Shown here: positions 37,958-49,284 of the stretch, one piece after another
Position numbering within the stretch: the stretch's first letter is position 1
Layout of the letters: every line of letters starts with the position of its first letter
NCBI GenBank assembly: GCA_026874595.1
Contig: CM049320.1
Coordinates: 50,001 to 114,000, forward strand
Reading direction: 5' to 3'
DNA: 64,000 nucleotides
Origin: Sipunculus nudus
Lineage: Eukaryota > Annelida > Sipuncula > Golfingiida > Sipunculidae
The notes under the pieces: generated by a model
Databases searched by the model: none
What the model was told of the DNA's origin: nothing
What the model saw: only the letters and a program-made list of their open reading frames with translations
Program-made: the position numbers and the translations under genes

Positions 37958-38555
37958 ATTGTATAAGCGAAAATGTTCAAATACTGAGAAAATCCCTTAT
38001 TGCCTGGAGTAGGACCAAAAGTACTTTAATTTTTAGCATTTCAATATGTGTATTTAATGGATCACATTTCAGACTAAAATAACTTATCGACACTACCGAC
38101 ATTTTCCAAATAGCCCGATGACTTATCGGCAAAAGCGACAATGTTCAAATACTGAGAAAATCCCTTATTGCCTGGAGTAGGACCAAAAGTACTATAATTT
38201 TTCAGCATTTCCATTTATATATTTAACGGTTCACAATTCAGACTAAATTAACTTATCGACACTACCGACATTTTCAAAATAGCCGAATAACTTATCAGCA
38301 ACACCGACAATGTTCAAATACTGAGAAAATCCCTTATTGCCTGCACTAGGACTAAAAGTACTATATTTTTCAGCATCTCCACTTATATGTTTAACGGTTC
38401 ACATTTCAGACTAAATTAACTTATGGACACTACCGACATTTTCAAAAAAGCCGGATGACTTATCGGCATAAGCGACAATGTTCAAATACTGAGAAAATCC
38501 CTCATTGTCTGGAGCAGGACCAAAAGTACTATCATTTTTCAGCATTTCCACATGT
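37958..38555. repeat. 168-bp satellite, block 3
   Basis: About 600 bp whose unit order and unit-specific variants (TTTTTAGCATTTCAATATGT, CCAAATAGCCCGATGAC, CATTTATATATTTAACGG) match block 1 at about 28722-29300, so it is a recent displaced copy of that segment. Confidence 0.88.
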
Positions 38556-38559
38556 AAAG

Positions 38560-39065
38560 TTGTATATGTGTATGTCTGTACGTATGTATGTATGTATGTA
38601 TGTATGTATGAACGGAACACAATTTTAAGTATAAAGTCTTTATTATTCATATTCAACTTAAATATTCAACATAACATTCAGATTCAACTTAAGTAATCAA
38701 CGTAGCCTAAGTTGATCAACTTAGGATTCAACATAAGCTTAAGTTTATCAACTTAACCTAAGTTAATCAACTTAAGATTCAACATAAGCTTTAGTTGACA
38801 AACTTAAGATTCAACATAACCTTAAGTTTATCAACTTAACCTAAGTTGATAAACATAAGATTCAACATAAGCTTAAGTTGACATTCAACATATTAAGTTG
38901 ATAAACATAAGATTCAACATAAGCTTAAGTTGACATTCGACATAAGAAGTTGACAAAATTAAGATTTCAACATAAGCTTAAGTTGATCAACATAGCCAAA
39001 GTTGACAAATTTAAGATTTCAACATAAGGTCAAGTTGACATTTAGATTCAACTCAAGGAGAACTC
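38560..39065. repeat. (TATG)n and AAGCTTAAGTTGATCAAC palindromic repeats
   Basis: A TATG microsatellite (38580-38608) then about 400 bp of ATTCAACATAAGCTTAAGTT phrases that are largely self-complementary; related to the cassette inserted in the satellites. Confidence 0.85.
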
Positions 39066-39139
39066 ATTTTTTCTTGACCCGATGGAGTCTGACTGACCAA
39101 CCGGACTCCAAAGGTCATTGCTCAGGTCTGAAATGGTAA

Positions 39140-39960
39140 TTTTATTGATTATGGTCCTAAACTTAATGTTATGGTCCTAAACATAAGTTGACTAGGGTTA
39201 CATACATACATACAAACATACATATTTAAAAGTGTCCACTGTATTCTGATTAGGATTAAGATTATGAACATAACAATGTAAGTTAGGGCAAGTACAAGTT
39301 CAGTTTTTTTTCAACATATTATATATGCGCTTTTATTTTTCTCCTACTTGTAAGGAAAGAGCACACTATTTAGACCCTTCGTAAGCTTGAAAAACTCCCA
39401 TTTTCTTGACACAAACAGTTTTTCAACTTTAAGTTTCCGACCATAACATTCTAAGTTTAAGACCATATCCGACCATTACATTCAAAGTTTAAGACCATAT
39501 CACATGAAAAGATACCGAAAAGTGGCAAGTACATGTTCAGTTTTTTCGGCATATTAAATATGCGCTTTTATTTTTCTCTTACTCAGAAGGAAAGGGCCCA
39601 CTATTTTGACAACTTGTAAGTTTGAAAAACTGTCTTTTTCTTGACATTTAACTGTTTTTCAAATTTAAGTTTCCGACCATAACATTCTAAGTTTAAGACC
39701 GTAACATATGTAAAGATACCAAAAATTGGCAAGTACACGCTAAGCTCCGAGGTGGCGCTACCTCCTAGAGTCCACTAAGCCAACATGGACACGAAAAAAC
39801 AAGTGTTTGGAGTCAACATAAGCTTAAGTTGATAAACTTAAGGACACCTTAAGTTGAAATGAAAGGACCAATACAAGATTAAGTTGAACGTAATTTTCAA
39901 CTTAAGATTTTTCTCTGTAAAGTTGAAAAATACACAAATTAAGTTGTATTTAGGACTGAT
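39140..39960. repeat. Diverged local duplications with CCATAACATTC phrases
   Basis: About 250-bp segments at 39290-39500 and 39525-39720 share TATGCGCTTTTATTTTTCTC, ACAGTTTTTCAA/AACTGTTTTTCAA and TTAAGTTTCCGACCATAACA. No gene seen. Confidence 0.65.
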
Positions 39961-39992
39961 AATACACGTTTTCAACTTATGTTAAGTCTAAG

Positions 39993-40247
39993 ACCCTAGC
40001 CCTAACCCTAACCTAACCCTAACCCTAACCTAACCCTAACCCTAACCCTAACCCTAACCCTAACCCTAACCCTAACCCTAACCCTAACCCTAACCCTAAC
40101 CCTAACCCTAACCCTAACCCTAACCCTAACCCTAAACCTAACTAACCCTAACCCTAACCCTAAAACCTAACCCTAACCCTAACCCTAACCTAACCCTAAC
40201 CCTAACCCTAACCCTAACCCTAACCCTAACCCTAACCCTAACCCTAA
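39993..40247. repeat. Interstitial telomeric array (CCCTAA)n
   Basis: About 255 bp, roughly 42 hexamers of CCCTAA on the plus strand with a few CCTAA, CCCTAAA and CTAACTAA variants. It lies tens of kb from either end of the window, so it is internal, or marks a fusion or an assembly join. Confidence 0.95.
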
Positions 40248-40259
40248 GTAGGTCCGTCC

Positions 40260-41730
40260 GCTAACCGCTAAGTAATCATTGAAAAAGTTAACAAAACAAT
40301 TTTTCTCGATCGATTGGCAATTGTGATAATGTTTGAGCTTTTCACCCTATCCTTCTTTTGAGGACAGAGACAGTCTTTTTTCTTCTTTATTTTTCAAAAT
40401 TCAGACAATTTTGATGAGCCATTTTTTTAAAGGTAACTATTTATAAAGAAATAATAGAGGGTCTGCCCCAAACTGACCACTGGTCAGATCAGTGTTATAA
40501 TGCCTAAAATTGAAAAAAATAAAATTTCTACTCCTCTGCATAGTTTAAAAGTGGGCGGAATTTTTTTCTGAATTTCTGGTCAAGACGGGGTGCCGCCTGA
40601 CGCTGCTGACCCCACCTTGACCGCCAGGGTTTGACCAAATGGCTTGATACCTAGCTTTTTCAATAAGCTCTCCTAATTTCTTTATTTTTCCACTTTTCAG
40701 ATCCAAACCAATGAAAATTGATGAAACTCATTAACATTGAATGTTAAGAAAAGAGAAAAAAATTTTAACTTGAAAAGTTTTAATTTTAATTGAGTTTAAT
40801 TGCTTAACACTTAAGCGAGCTGTTACCACTTAACCCTCAACCTGGATTTCTAAAATCGCCTTAAAATACCCAAAAAACGCCCATATTTGGACTTTTTCTT
40901 TCACCTGTCCACTAAGTGAATCGTTCTGAACCCATTTACAGGAATTTAAATTTTAAAAATTTAATATTTAAAAAGTTTAATTTTTTAAATTTTTATATTC
41001 AAATATCTCGTATTTTGCATAAAACTGCTCTTTTGTATATTTCTTTTCTGTAACGTTGTCCATCTACCTGGTTGCCCTGTTCCTGGTATGCTTGTGTTCG
41101 TTTTAAATTATTTTAAATTAAAGTAATTTGCATATTTCATTTTTTTGCATTTTCTACATATTTTGTTGGCCCTGTTGGCTCGCCGCCCGCATCGCAACGA
41201 TTTGTTTTGTGACGGTTCGATCAAACTGGTCCGTGTCAAATGTTTTCCACCCTTGGACGTTTGAAAATATCATTTGCCTCGTTTTTTTAAAAGCTTTTAA
41301 ACAATTAAAATCATGTGAATGCCCCTAACCGCAACCCTAGGGTAAGTTAGGGTAACTTCTGCGTCTCCTATTACAGGGAATCACTCGGTTTACGCGTCAG
41401 CCCCCCAAAAATTTGAATTCCTTGATTTTTTCTTCATTGTTTAAACACGTCTCGACACTTCAGACTTTATTTGTTTTCAATTTAAAAACATAACCCTAGT
41501 TTATAAAATATAACCACTTAGCTGTTTACGTCAACACTTAGGCACAGGCGACACCTGTCGGATCTCCTCCTCTGCCTGAGCGCAGGCGCCACCGGTCGGA
41601 ATTTTACTGTCAAAATGAAAAAAAAACTTAAAAATGGCATATTTAAGAAACAAGCTCAATAAACCACTTAAAGGTTACACTTAAGGACAAGACTTAAAAC
41701 AGGACGACAAAAATTTCAAAGTCCCTAACA
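40260..41730. other. AT-rich single-copy region
   Basis: No supported gene. Open frames such as the 66 codons at 41128-41328 have no homology I recognise and no splice context. Confidence 0.4.
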
Positions 41731-41734
41731 CTTA

Positions 41735-42260
41735 ATAAAACCTACCATATAACCACTTAATTCTCGAGAAGACTTAATAACACTTAGGATATATGGAAGG
41801 ATGGAATATATAAAAAAAAATCCAAAATCCCTAACACTTAATGAAACATAGCATATAACCACTCAATACTCAATAATACTTAGTAATGCTTAAGAAACTT
41901 GCATGAATCCAAGTATATGGCTAAGCTTTATCTTGATAACACTTAATAAGACTTAATAACGACTCTTAACGACAACACATGCCGACACTCAACAGCACCA
42001 AGTCTTGAAAGATGGAATATGTGAAAAAACAATTGTTAAGTGTTGCTTTTTACACTTAAACATAGTGTTGTTTCTGGAGACTTAAGTTTAAGTGTTGTGT
42101 TACGTGTTAAAAATAACACTTAAGAACGCTTTACATTAAGTGGTGTTCTTAAGTGTTAGCATAAGTGTTATAGAATAACACTTACGAAATTGTTGGAGGG
42201 GCATTTTGAAAAAATTCAAGGCTGCTGTTAGATATAACACATACGCTAACACTTAAGCCC
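41735..42260. repeat. AACACTTAAG palindrome zone 1
   Basis: Dense diverged copies of TAACACTTAA and its reverse complement TTAAGTGTTA, often adjacent so that they form hairpins of 10-14 bp stems. Confidence 0.75.
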
Positions 42261-42359
42261 TTTATAGGTGTAGGTATGTATATATGTCTTGCCGAAATCA
42301 TCTAGATAATAATGTATGGTTTTCAATGTAATGGGTGACCGGCAAGACGTGCTTTGGGA

Positions 42360-42435
42360 CCTTCATCTTCGTTATTATGAAATACCTCGTAATTGTGAAA
42401 TACACCGTTATTATGAAATACCTCATTAGGTGTTT
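42360..42435. repeat. Short 18-bp minisatellite seed
   Basis: Four units of the (CGTTATTATGAAATACCT) type, the orientation found at 49.3-50.6 kb. Confidence 0.75.
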
Positions 42436-42559
42436 AATTATTCAAATTTTGAGAGATAATTGTTTATTCTATGGGGATTTGCAAAATGGTACGGGATTGA
42501 AAGTATTTCGTTAATTGATCTGAAATTATTAAGGTCTCTTCAACAAAACTTAAAAGAAA

Positions 42560-43045
42560 TCTGACGGCGGGTTCTCATTCTGTGAACTCAAATCGGGATT
42601 ATATTAAGTGCCTGTAATCTGCTGAAATTTTGCTATTTTTCAAATCTCAATATCTAAGTCTTTAGCCTCTGAAACGGCTGGTCTCCATTTGGTGAACTTG
42701 AATCAAATGACCGCATAATTAAGTCTATTACCGTGGGAATTACTTTTGGAATAACATGGTAAAATTTACAGTGAAATGCCTACAGTTTAATTTCATCGAT
42801 GCAAATAAACAGTTACTTGCCATGGTAAAACAGAGGTAAATACCATGGTATTGTATACACTATTAGAACTCAAAAGTTAAATAATTTTGCTATTTTTTAA
42901 ATCACAATATCTAAGTAAGTATATAGTTTTTTTATTTGAACTCCTCTTTAGCCTCTGAAATGTTGAGGAAAATCTGACGGCTGGTCTCCATTTGCTGAAC
43001 TTGAATTGGGCTACAAATTTCAATATCCCTCAAATGACCGCCCCT
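42560..43045. repeat. Local duplication
   Basis: Phrases CAATATCTAAGT, TTTAGCCTCTGAAA and GGCTGGTCTCCATTTG recur about 330 bp apart (42645-42720 and 42905-43045). Confidence 0.65.
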
Positions 43046-43074
43046 GGTCTGTGCAGTTTAACACTTGACCTTTT

Positions 43075-43830
43075 CCATTTAACACTTGGTCGTTTAAACT
43101 TCAATTTTAATTAAATTTCATAAAAAAATTGAGCTTTAGTGTACACTTATAAGCGTGATAAAATGATACAAAAAATGAAAAAAAAAGCAAACCAAAACTG
43201 CAAAAATAACACGTAAGCTTAGGTGTTGTCCTGGAGTGTTATGTTAAGTGTTATTTTTTACACTTAAGAATAACACGTAAGCTTAAGTAACACGTAAGAC
43301 CACTTAGTCTAACGTGTTCTGTTAAGTGTTGTTTTTTTACACCTAAACGTAAGTGTTATTTCTTTAGAATTAAGTTTAAGTGTTGTGTTAAGTGTTAAAA
43401 AATAACACTTTAAGACGGTTAAGTAACCTTACGTGTTATTTTTCTAACACTTAATAGTAAGTGGTGTCCTAAGTGTTATTGTTTAAAACTTAAGAAAAAT
43501 AACACGTAAGCTTAAATGGTAAAGAATCAGTAACACGTAAGATCACTTAGGCGTAAAGTGTTGCTTTTTACACTTGACATAACACTTAACGATAACACGT
43601 AAGTTTATGTGTTATCCTTAAGTGTTAAGTAACAACAACACGTAAGACTAAGTGTTACAGGAGCTAACGTGTTGCGGTTACATAACACTTAAGCTTAAGT
43701 TTTATTTAAGCTTAAGTGTTATGTAAAGTGTTAAAAATAAGACTTAAGCACGTTTATGTGTTATTCATTAACATTGACCTTAACACTTAGGCTAGTGTCT
43801 TGTGTTAAGTGTGTTAGAAAACAGAAATTG
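43075..43830. repeat. AACACTTAAG palindrome zone 2
   Basis: Denser than zone 1: TAACACGTAAGCTTAAGTG, GTTAAGTGTTATTTTT and relatives in both orientations over 750 bp. Confidence 0.8.
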
Positions 43831-43949
43831 AAAAATTAAAAGAGGTATTTTACTTGCTGCACTCTCCACACAAAGTCAATTGCAGTTTTTTTTCAGCTCC
43901 GGGCGCATCAGCACATAAGAAATGTTAACGTATTATAACAAGCTCTATG

Positions 43950-44032
43950 TGATCTAACTCGTGCTCTCCATTTGGCTGATTAAGAATTCGTCTAGGACGA
44001 GGTTTTCTATCAGTGCGTCAAACAGCCGCCAG
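43950..44032 (-). pseudogene. Short conserved peptide segment, copy 1 (LFDALIENLVLDEFLIS)
   Basis: Reads RLFDALIENLVLDEFLIS then QMESTS and a stop on the minus strand. Related segments at 56629-56815 and 60100-60180 keep the same frame and the core VLDEFLISRLESM, so a real protein segment underlies them. Family not identified; a helical BESS-like motif is conceivable. Confidence 0.4.
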
Positions 44033-44186
44033 AAATATGTCCATAATAATATGCTCTAGTAGAAATGGTGTTCAAGGAAACAGTCACGCAAGGATAACTT
44101 GTATCAAAGGTCTGGAGTCTCCACCCTCTGCAAAATCATTGAAGGAAAACTAAGATTCAAACATGAAGGCAAGCTAGTATAAAAAC

Positions 44187-44507
44187 ATATTACAAAAATG
44201 GACAGATGATGACAGTTCTGAGATATCTATAGATTATGATATGAAAGACTCCTCTGCTGATAACACTACAAATCCCCTGGTGCCCAGCATAGACAGAGGT
44301 ATGTCGTGGGACATGGTGGTGACAAGAAGTAATATCTACACAAATCTAGACGATGGCTTCTACTGCTCCAGACGAGATGGAAAAAAACGCTACATCCTGG
44401 CAACTCATCCCATCAGTTGCACATTGCTACGCCAAATACAGGAGTGTCCATTTTTGAAGAGAGGAGAGAGGAAACATCATGTAGACGTATGTCAAGGTCA
44501 CTGCTGA
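44187..44507 (+). pseudogene. Unidentified coding-like fragment
   Basis: Open from LQKWTDDDSSEISIDYDMKD through RDGKKRYILATHPIS to a stop. No domain recognised. It lies just upstream of BTB fragments and may be another piece of that family. An exon of an undetected gene is the alternative. Confidence 0.35.
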
Positions 44508-44730
44508 AAAAGCAGTAACGGGGCTTCTATTCTCTACCAGAGCACATTCCCCAATTAGCCGTTCAAGATCAGTGCGAGGACACGAAATAGTCAACAAAAA
44601 GTTAGGAAATATTTGGACAATCTTTGGCTGCTTTTTTAAAACAGAAGTTAGCTAATTTACAAAAGAAGATGCCAGGGCCTATTCTTGGTAGAAGACAAAA
44701 AACTATGGAAACTGACTTCTTTTAGGCTTG

Positions 44731-44940
44731 TGGTCACCGGTATACAAAGCAATGTTCAACAGCGACTTCGAGGAGAAGAATATGAAGGTTTCACCCGTTT
44801 CCGTAACAAAGGGCGAAGGGAGAGGGCCTGATATAAACAACACACGTGACCAGTATTCAGAGAAAAGAACTGGAAGAAAGGGTGAAGAAATAGACCAAAG
44901 AAGCACCATGCACTACCGCGGGAAAGCGGGCAGTAATTGA
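44731..44940 (+). pseudogene. BTB/POZ domain fragment
   Basis: LWSPVYKAMFNSDFEEKNMK matches the BTB signature (xVLxxxSPVFxAMFxSDFxEK). The continuation, DINNTRDQYSEKRTGRKGEE, recurs out of frame near 47975-48040. Only the middle of the BTB fold is left; there is no start and no full domain. Confidence 0.6.
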
Positions 44941-45243
44941 ACACCGCTGTACGGTTCAATTGACAAGTGATGTTTCGCACGGCGTCACAATCCCAGGCAA
45001 GACTGGAATGAAGTCAATTCTTGCTTTTGACTGAAGTTATTATTCTAGTTTAGGAAAAAGAAAGAGAGAATACACAGCCCATTTAAAGAAACAGCTTGGA
45101 AGGAGAATCGGCAGCTCGATCGAACACTAGATCAAGACTTGAGTTTCACTGACGATCCTGTTGTTTCAGTGAACACACCCCCGGTGATGACCATCGTGAT
45201 TATCCGAAAACGCAAATGATATTCTCACATATGGCAGGGAGAT

Positions 45244-45468
45244 ATGGAAATAACCGCGACTTGCAAAAAAAGAAGAAAAACACCTGAGCAGCAATGCGAG
45301 CCCGAAAAATCTTTTCCACGTATCCAAGCAGGCGTAACTTCGTCCAGGCGCCTGGCATTTCGCACTGAACTGGAAACAAACAAAGGAAACTGCTACATTA
45401 CACTCTCCCCATGGCTCAGGGATAAATGTCGTTATTATACATATTACTGCCTAAATCTTATAAATTAA
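45244..45468 (+). pseudogene. Conserved KSFPRI peptide segment, plus-strand copy
   Basis: Reads MEITATCKKRRKTPEQQ then KSFPRIQAGVTSSRRLAFRT and NKGNCY. An inverted copy at 57132-57296 keeps the same frame with substitutions (KSFPRIHADPASSRRLAFRT). Conserved frame in two diverged copies argues for former coding. Function unknown. Confidence 0.45.
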
Positions 45469-45723
45469 AATATGCAATACAGATGGGTGGCTAACTGCTG
45501 CCATCCTTTCTATAACATTTTATTACGTGTTCACTGCCTGTGCATGATTATAGGTCCAGATTTCTAGTGTTGGTTTATCTTTAACACAATATTTTTTTTT
45601 ACATTAAAAAAAATACAAAAAAGAGAGAATGTTTTTAAATGATTCTTTTTAAATTGGGCATTCAAAGTTTTTTGCAATGTAACTCTTTTGTAGATTTTGA
45701 AACACGCCATGTTCGCCAGTTAA

Positions 45724-45960
45724 ATCTTGCTACCCAAGAGAGGGCAGAAAAGACGCCATCAGCTGTGTGATGAAGACGCCAAAAACTTCGAACAGGAGTG
45801 AGACGGATCTGACGTTAAGTTTGTTGTTGGAGAACAGAAACTACACGCAAGTAGACGTGTACCAGGAATGTGGTCGCAAGTGTTTAAGGCGATGTTAACG
45901 AGCATTTTTAAAGAGGAAAAAGCAGAAACAAGCTATCACACATTATGATAAAGACCTGTG
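45724..45960 (+). pseudogene. BTB pseudogene, tandem copy A
   Basis: Reads ILLPKRGQKRRHQLCDEDAK then SDVKFVVGEQKLHASRRVPG then MWSQVFKAMLTSIFKEEK. SDVxFVVGEQKLHAS...VFKAML is a clear BTB N-terminal half. An in-frame TGA after NFEQE and a stop soon after KAETSYHTL mark it as broken. Confidence 0.65.
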
Positions 45961-46219
45961 ACGTGGAATAACTACACGAATAACTACAGAGGTAATCCAG
46001 GGGCCAAAGCACAAAGATGGACAGAGGTAAATTGAAATCGTTACTGAAGACGAAGACGTTACTGCATCAGCTGAACAGATACTTCACAAAGACAGTCTGC
46101 ACCAGCCCATGCCAAGGAAGCAGGGTCTGCTATATATATATATATATATATTGTTAAATCTTGCTAACCAAGAGAGGGCAGAAAAGACGGCGCCAGCTGT
46201 GTGAATGAAGGATCTGCAG

Positions 46220-46528
46220 ACAGTGAGTGGGATACTGTGGTGTTGTATTATACCTCATACCGTTCGCGTACATACAAAGCCCAAGCATACAGTGAAATGT
46301 AAAGCTGCATGAAAAAGAATTGAAGAAGGAGTGTTGGATTGCAAAAAAAAAATCATTTCACTAGTCGTTAAAGGTATGCACTAAGCCGCAAAACTGCAGA
46401 AATCTATCACAACCATGAAAGGGACACCTTTTACCATTTCCGACAGGAAAAGTATAGAAGACTCTATGTTGAGGAAAATGTGATACGATTCATTAAAGAT
46501 AGGAAAGCCCTACCGATGGTAGCATGAT
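46220..46528 (+). pseudogene. Second segment of the BTB family unit, copy A
   Basis: Coding-like peptides SYRSRTYKAQAYSEM and RYALSRKTAEIYHNHERDTF then RQEKYRRLYVEENVIRFIKD, interrupted by stops and frame shifts. Reverse-strand relatives of the TYKAQAYSEM part occur at about 57855-57930 and 62400-62460. Confidence 0.45.
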
Positions 46529-46790
46529 CATTGTGAATGAAAGAAGTGTAGACAGTGAGTGGGAAATCTTGCTACCAAAGAGAGGGCAGAAAAGACGGCA
46601 TGAGCTGTGTGATGAAGACGCCCAAAACTTCGAACAGGAGTGAGACGGATCTGACGTTAAGTTTGTTGTTGGAGAACAGAAACTACACGCAAGTAGACGT
46701 GTACTAGGAATGTGGTCGCAAGTGTTTAAGGCGATGTTAACGAGCATTTTTAAAGAGGAAAAAGCAGAAACAAGCTATCACACATTATGA
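46524..46790 (+). pseudogene. BTB pseudogene, tandem copy B
   Basis: Same as copy A, with its own ATG: MIIVNERSVDSEWEILLPK precedes the shared region. In-frame TGA at 46641-46643, final stop at 46788. The BTB half-domain is otherwise in frame. Known role of the family: dimerisation, often as cullin-3 adaptors or transcription cofactors; none can be assigned here. Confidence 0.65.
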
Positions 46791-46971
46791 TAAAGACCTG
46801 TGACGTGGAATAACTACACGAATAACTACAGAGGTAATCCAGGGGCCAAAGCACAAAGATGGACAGAGGTAAATTGAAATCGTTACTGAAGACGAAGACG
46901 TTACTGCATCAGCTGAACAGATACTTCACAAAGACAGTCTGCACCAGCCCATGCCAAGGAAGCAGGGTCTG

Positions 46972-47015
<44 letters not shown>

Positions 47016-47192
47016 AAATCTTGCTAACCAAGAGAGGGCAGAAAAGACGGCATCAGCTGTGTGAATGAAGGATCTGCAGACAGTGAGTGGGACACACTGT
47101 GGTGTTGCATTATACCTCATACCGTTTGCGTACATACAAAGCCCAAGCATACAGTGAAATGTAAAGCTGCATGAAAAAGAAATGAAGAAGTA

Positions 47193-47507
47193 GTGTTGGA
47201 TTGCAAAAAAATCATTTCACTAGTCGTTAAAAGGTATGCACTAAGCCGCAAAGCTGCAGAAATCTATCACAACCATCAAAGGGACACCTTTTACCATTTC
47301 CGACAGGAAAGTATAGAAAAAAGCTGGAAGCTGATGGAAAAGATAGAAAAACAGGACGAGATGAATAATTGCACACAAGTTTATTTTCATCGCAGTATCC
47401 AATGTAGTCTTTGCTATCAGACAGTAAGGATGTCGGACCAGCCTATCTGGCTGTTCCTCAGGATTCTGGATTTACCACGATTGATGGTTGGCTTTACAAC
47501 TCTTTGA
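47193..47507 (+). pseudogene. Second segment of the BTB family unit, copy B
   Basis: Reads KKIISLVVKRYALSRKAAEI then YHNHQRDTFYHFRQES in one open frame of 104 codons, then sequence not shared with copy A. No domain recognised. Confidence 0.4.
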
Positions 47508-47699
47508 GAGCAGCAGTCCTATAGCTTGCGGGTCTTTATGAAGCACAGTCCAAGTTGAAATGTTCCGATCGTTTATGGTACAAGACTCCCGGGAAGAATC
47601 GCAAGATACGACGACAAACTTGTACACCTACAGATCAAGGTTGAGGACCGAGCTTCACAGGTAGAAAATATTGATTCACAAATCGACAGCTGTCAGATC

Positions 47700-48110
47700 A
47701 TGGAACCACCTGTTGAACAAGGCGGGGATGCTGAACCAGCATTACCAAATGGAGATAGAAGTGACAGAGGAAATTCAGCCACATCAGGGAGTTTGCTGTT
47801 TAAAGAAGAAGAAACACATAATTTCCAGAACCGTTCGCAGGTAATGGCTGGGCCTCCAGCAAAAATGAAACAGCCCTGCCCCGTCATACTGAAACAAGTG
47901 AAAGAGATATCAGTGATGCAAATGTTTCGTTTTTGAAAGAGCGAGACATGCAAGTGGTGAGAAGGCACACACATGACCAGTTTTCAGAGAAAAGAACTGA
48001 AAGAAAGGCTGAAAAAAATTGACAAAAGAAGCACCATGACGTTATTATTTTAGAACCACACTACCGTGGTTGAGGGCGCAAATTTGGCAGTAACTGAACA
48101 CTGTCTACAA
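47700..48110 (+). pseudogene. Decayed coding-like fragment downstream of BTB copies
   Basis: 78-codon open frame from MEPPVEQGGDAEPALPNGD, Glu/Lys-rich in its second half. About 50 bp further (47975-48110) the sequence DQFSEKRTERKAEK and the following CACTACCG...GCAGTAACTGAACAC repeat 44845-44945. Probably the 3' part of a family copy. Confidence 0.35.
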
Positions 48111-49240
48111 GCGCACGTTGTCCGTGGTTAACTATAATAGCACAGATGAGACATGGGAAGAAATTTCAGATTCAGAACAGAGGTCACAGACTGCACACAA
48201 AGGAGGAAAGAGCGCGTAGGGTCAAAGGCAACACACGGCTCTGAGCAGAAATCATTGTGCACCGAGCAAAACTGCTATAGCATTTGATGGAAGACACATG
48301 TTGAGAGCCCCTACAATTTCAGCAGTTTTAAGGATAAATCTGGACAAATTGTTTTTAAAGGTTTCCCTTTAAATAAGGAACAGTTGGTCAAGACTTTAGT
48401 TTCACTGACGATCATGCTGTTATGAAAACATACTTCAATCGGCTAAAAGGGGTGCATGTTTGTGTGCGTTTGTGTGTGTGTGTGTTTGCCGAGGCCAACG
48501 TGATTATTGTGACTGTGTTTAGTGTTGCAGAAAACAGAGATGGGAAAAAAATGATGACCCGTGTGCAAAACGTCGTACAACAGGACTGGCGTTCTGAGAA
48601 AGGAGTCACCTGAGAAAATCATGATCGGTAAGTATAACAAAACGTCACGGCGCCTGCAATGAGAGTGGTGAGTAGGAAAAGAGAAGGGGACAACAGCGTG
48701 TTAGAAGACCCATGTTCACAGTGTCTGCGTCTTATACTGTCTAGACTTTTATAGTGTAGCATGCTTTCTCATGGTAAGCCGAGATGACACGCAATAAAAG
48801 TAATAATCATTGTAATTATTGTTTCGCTCTTTTCAGAGTCCAATCATTGTGACAAATGATGAGCCGTGTGAATAAAAAGTGAATACTTATCTATGATTGC
48901 ACTCTGTATGTTTCGGAAGATTAATTGAGGGGTATCTGTTCGAATATGGTAACTGTGAACTCCAGTCCAGCTACGCGCCGTTTGTAAAGCAGTCAGCATG
49001 GGTGAACGGATGCTCCCATTCCGCCAACTCCTCAAACCAGGGACCCCTTAAAATGGGATCAACAACTCAACGGCCTGTTTGAGGAATGCAAGCAGGTTAT
49101 CATTTCAGAAATTGAACATGGGGTGCCTCGCAACTGATTGGGCCAAAACTGGTATTGGTTTCTGGCTCTTCCTAATATGAAAAGGCGCGTGCAAGCCAAT
49201 CTTTAAAAAAAAAACCATAGGCGAATCGGACGGCCGGCCC
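48110..49240. other. Decayed family sequence
   Basis: Contains a second copy of AAGACTTTAGTTTCACTGACGATC (48390; first near 45135), a short (TG)n run at 48470-48490, and no supported open gene. Confidence 0.4.
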
Positions 49241-49284
49241 GGTGAAATTACAAGCTACATGTCCTTAGGAAATATTCCTGGTAA

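Larger units (their letters stand above)
45720..47300 (+). repeat. About 850-bp tandem duplication of the BTB region
   Basis: 45726-46140 corresponds to 46566-46980 and 46150-46440 to 47015-47300, nearly identical. The intervening (AT)n run (46133-46150; 46974-47010) differs in length. Both copies contain a third partial start of the BTB reading (CTTGCTAACCAAGAGAGGGC). Confidence 0.88.
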
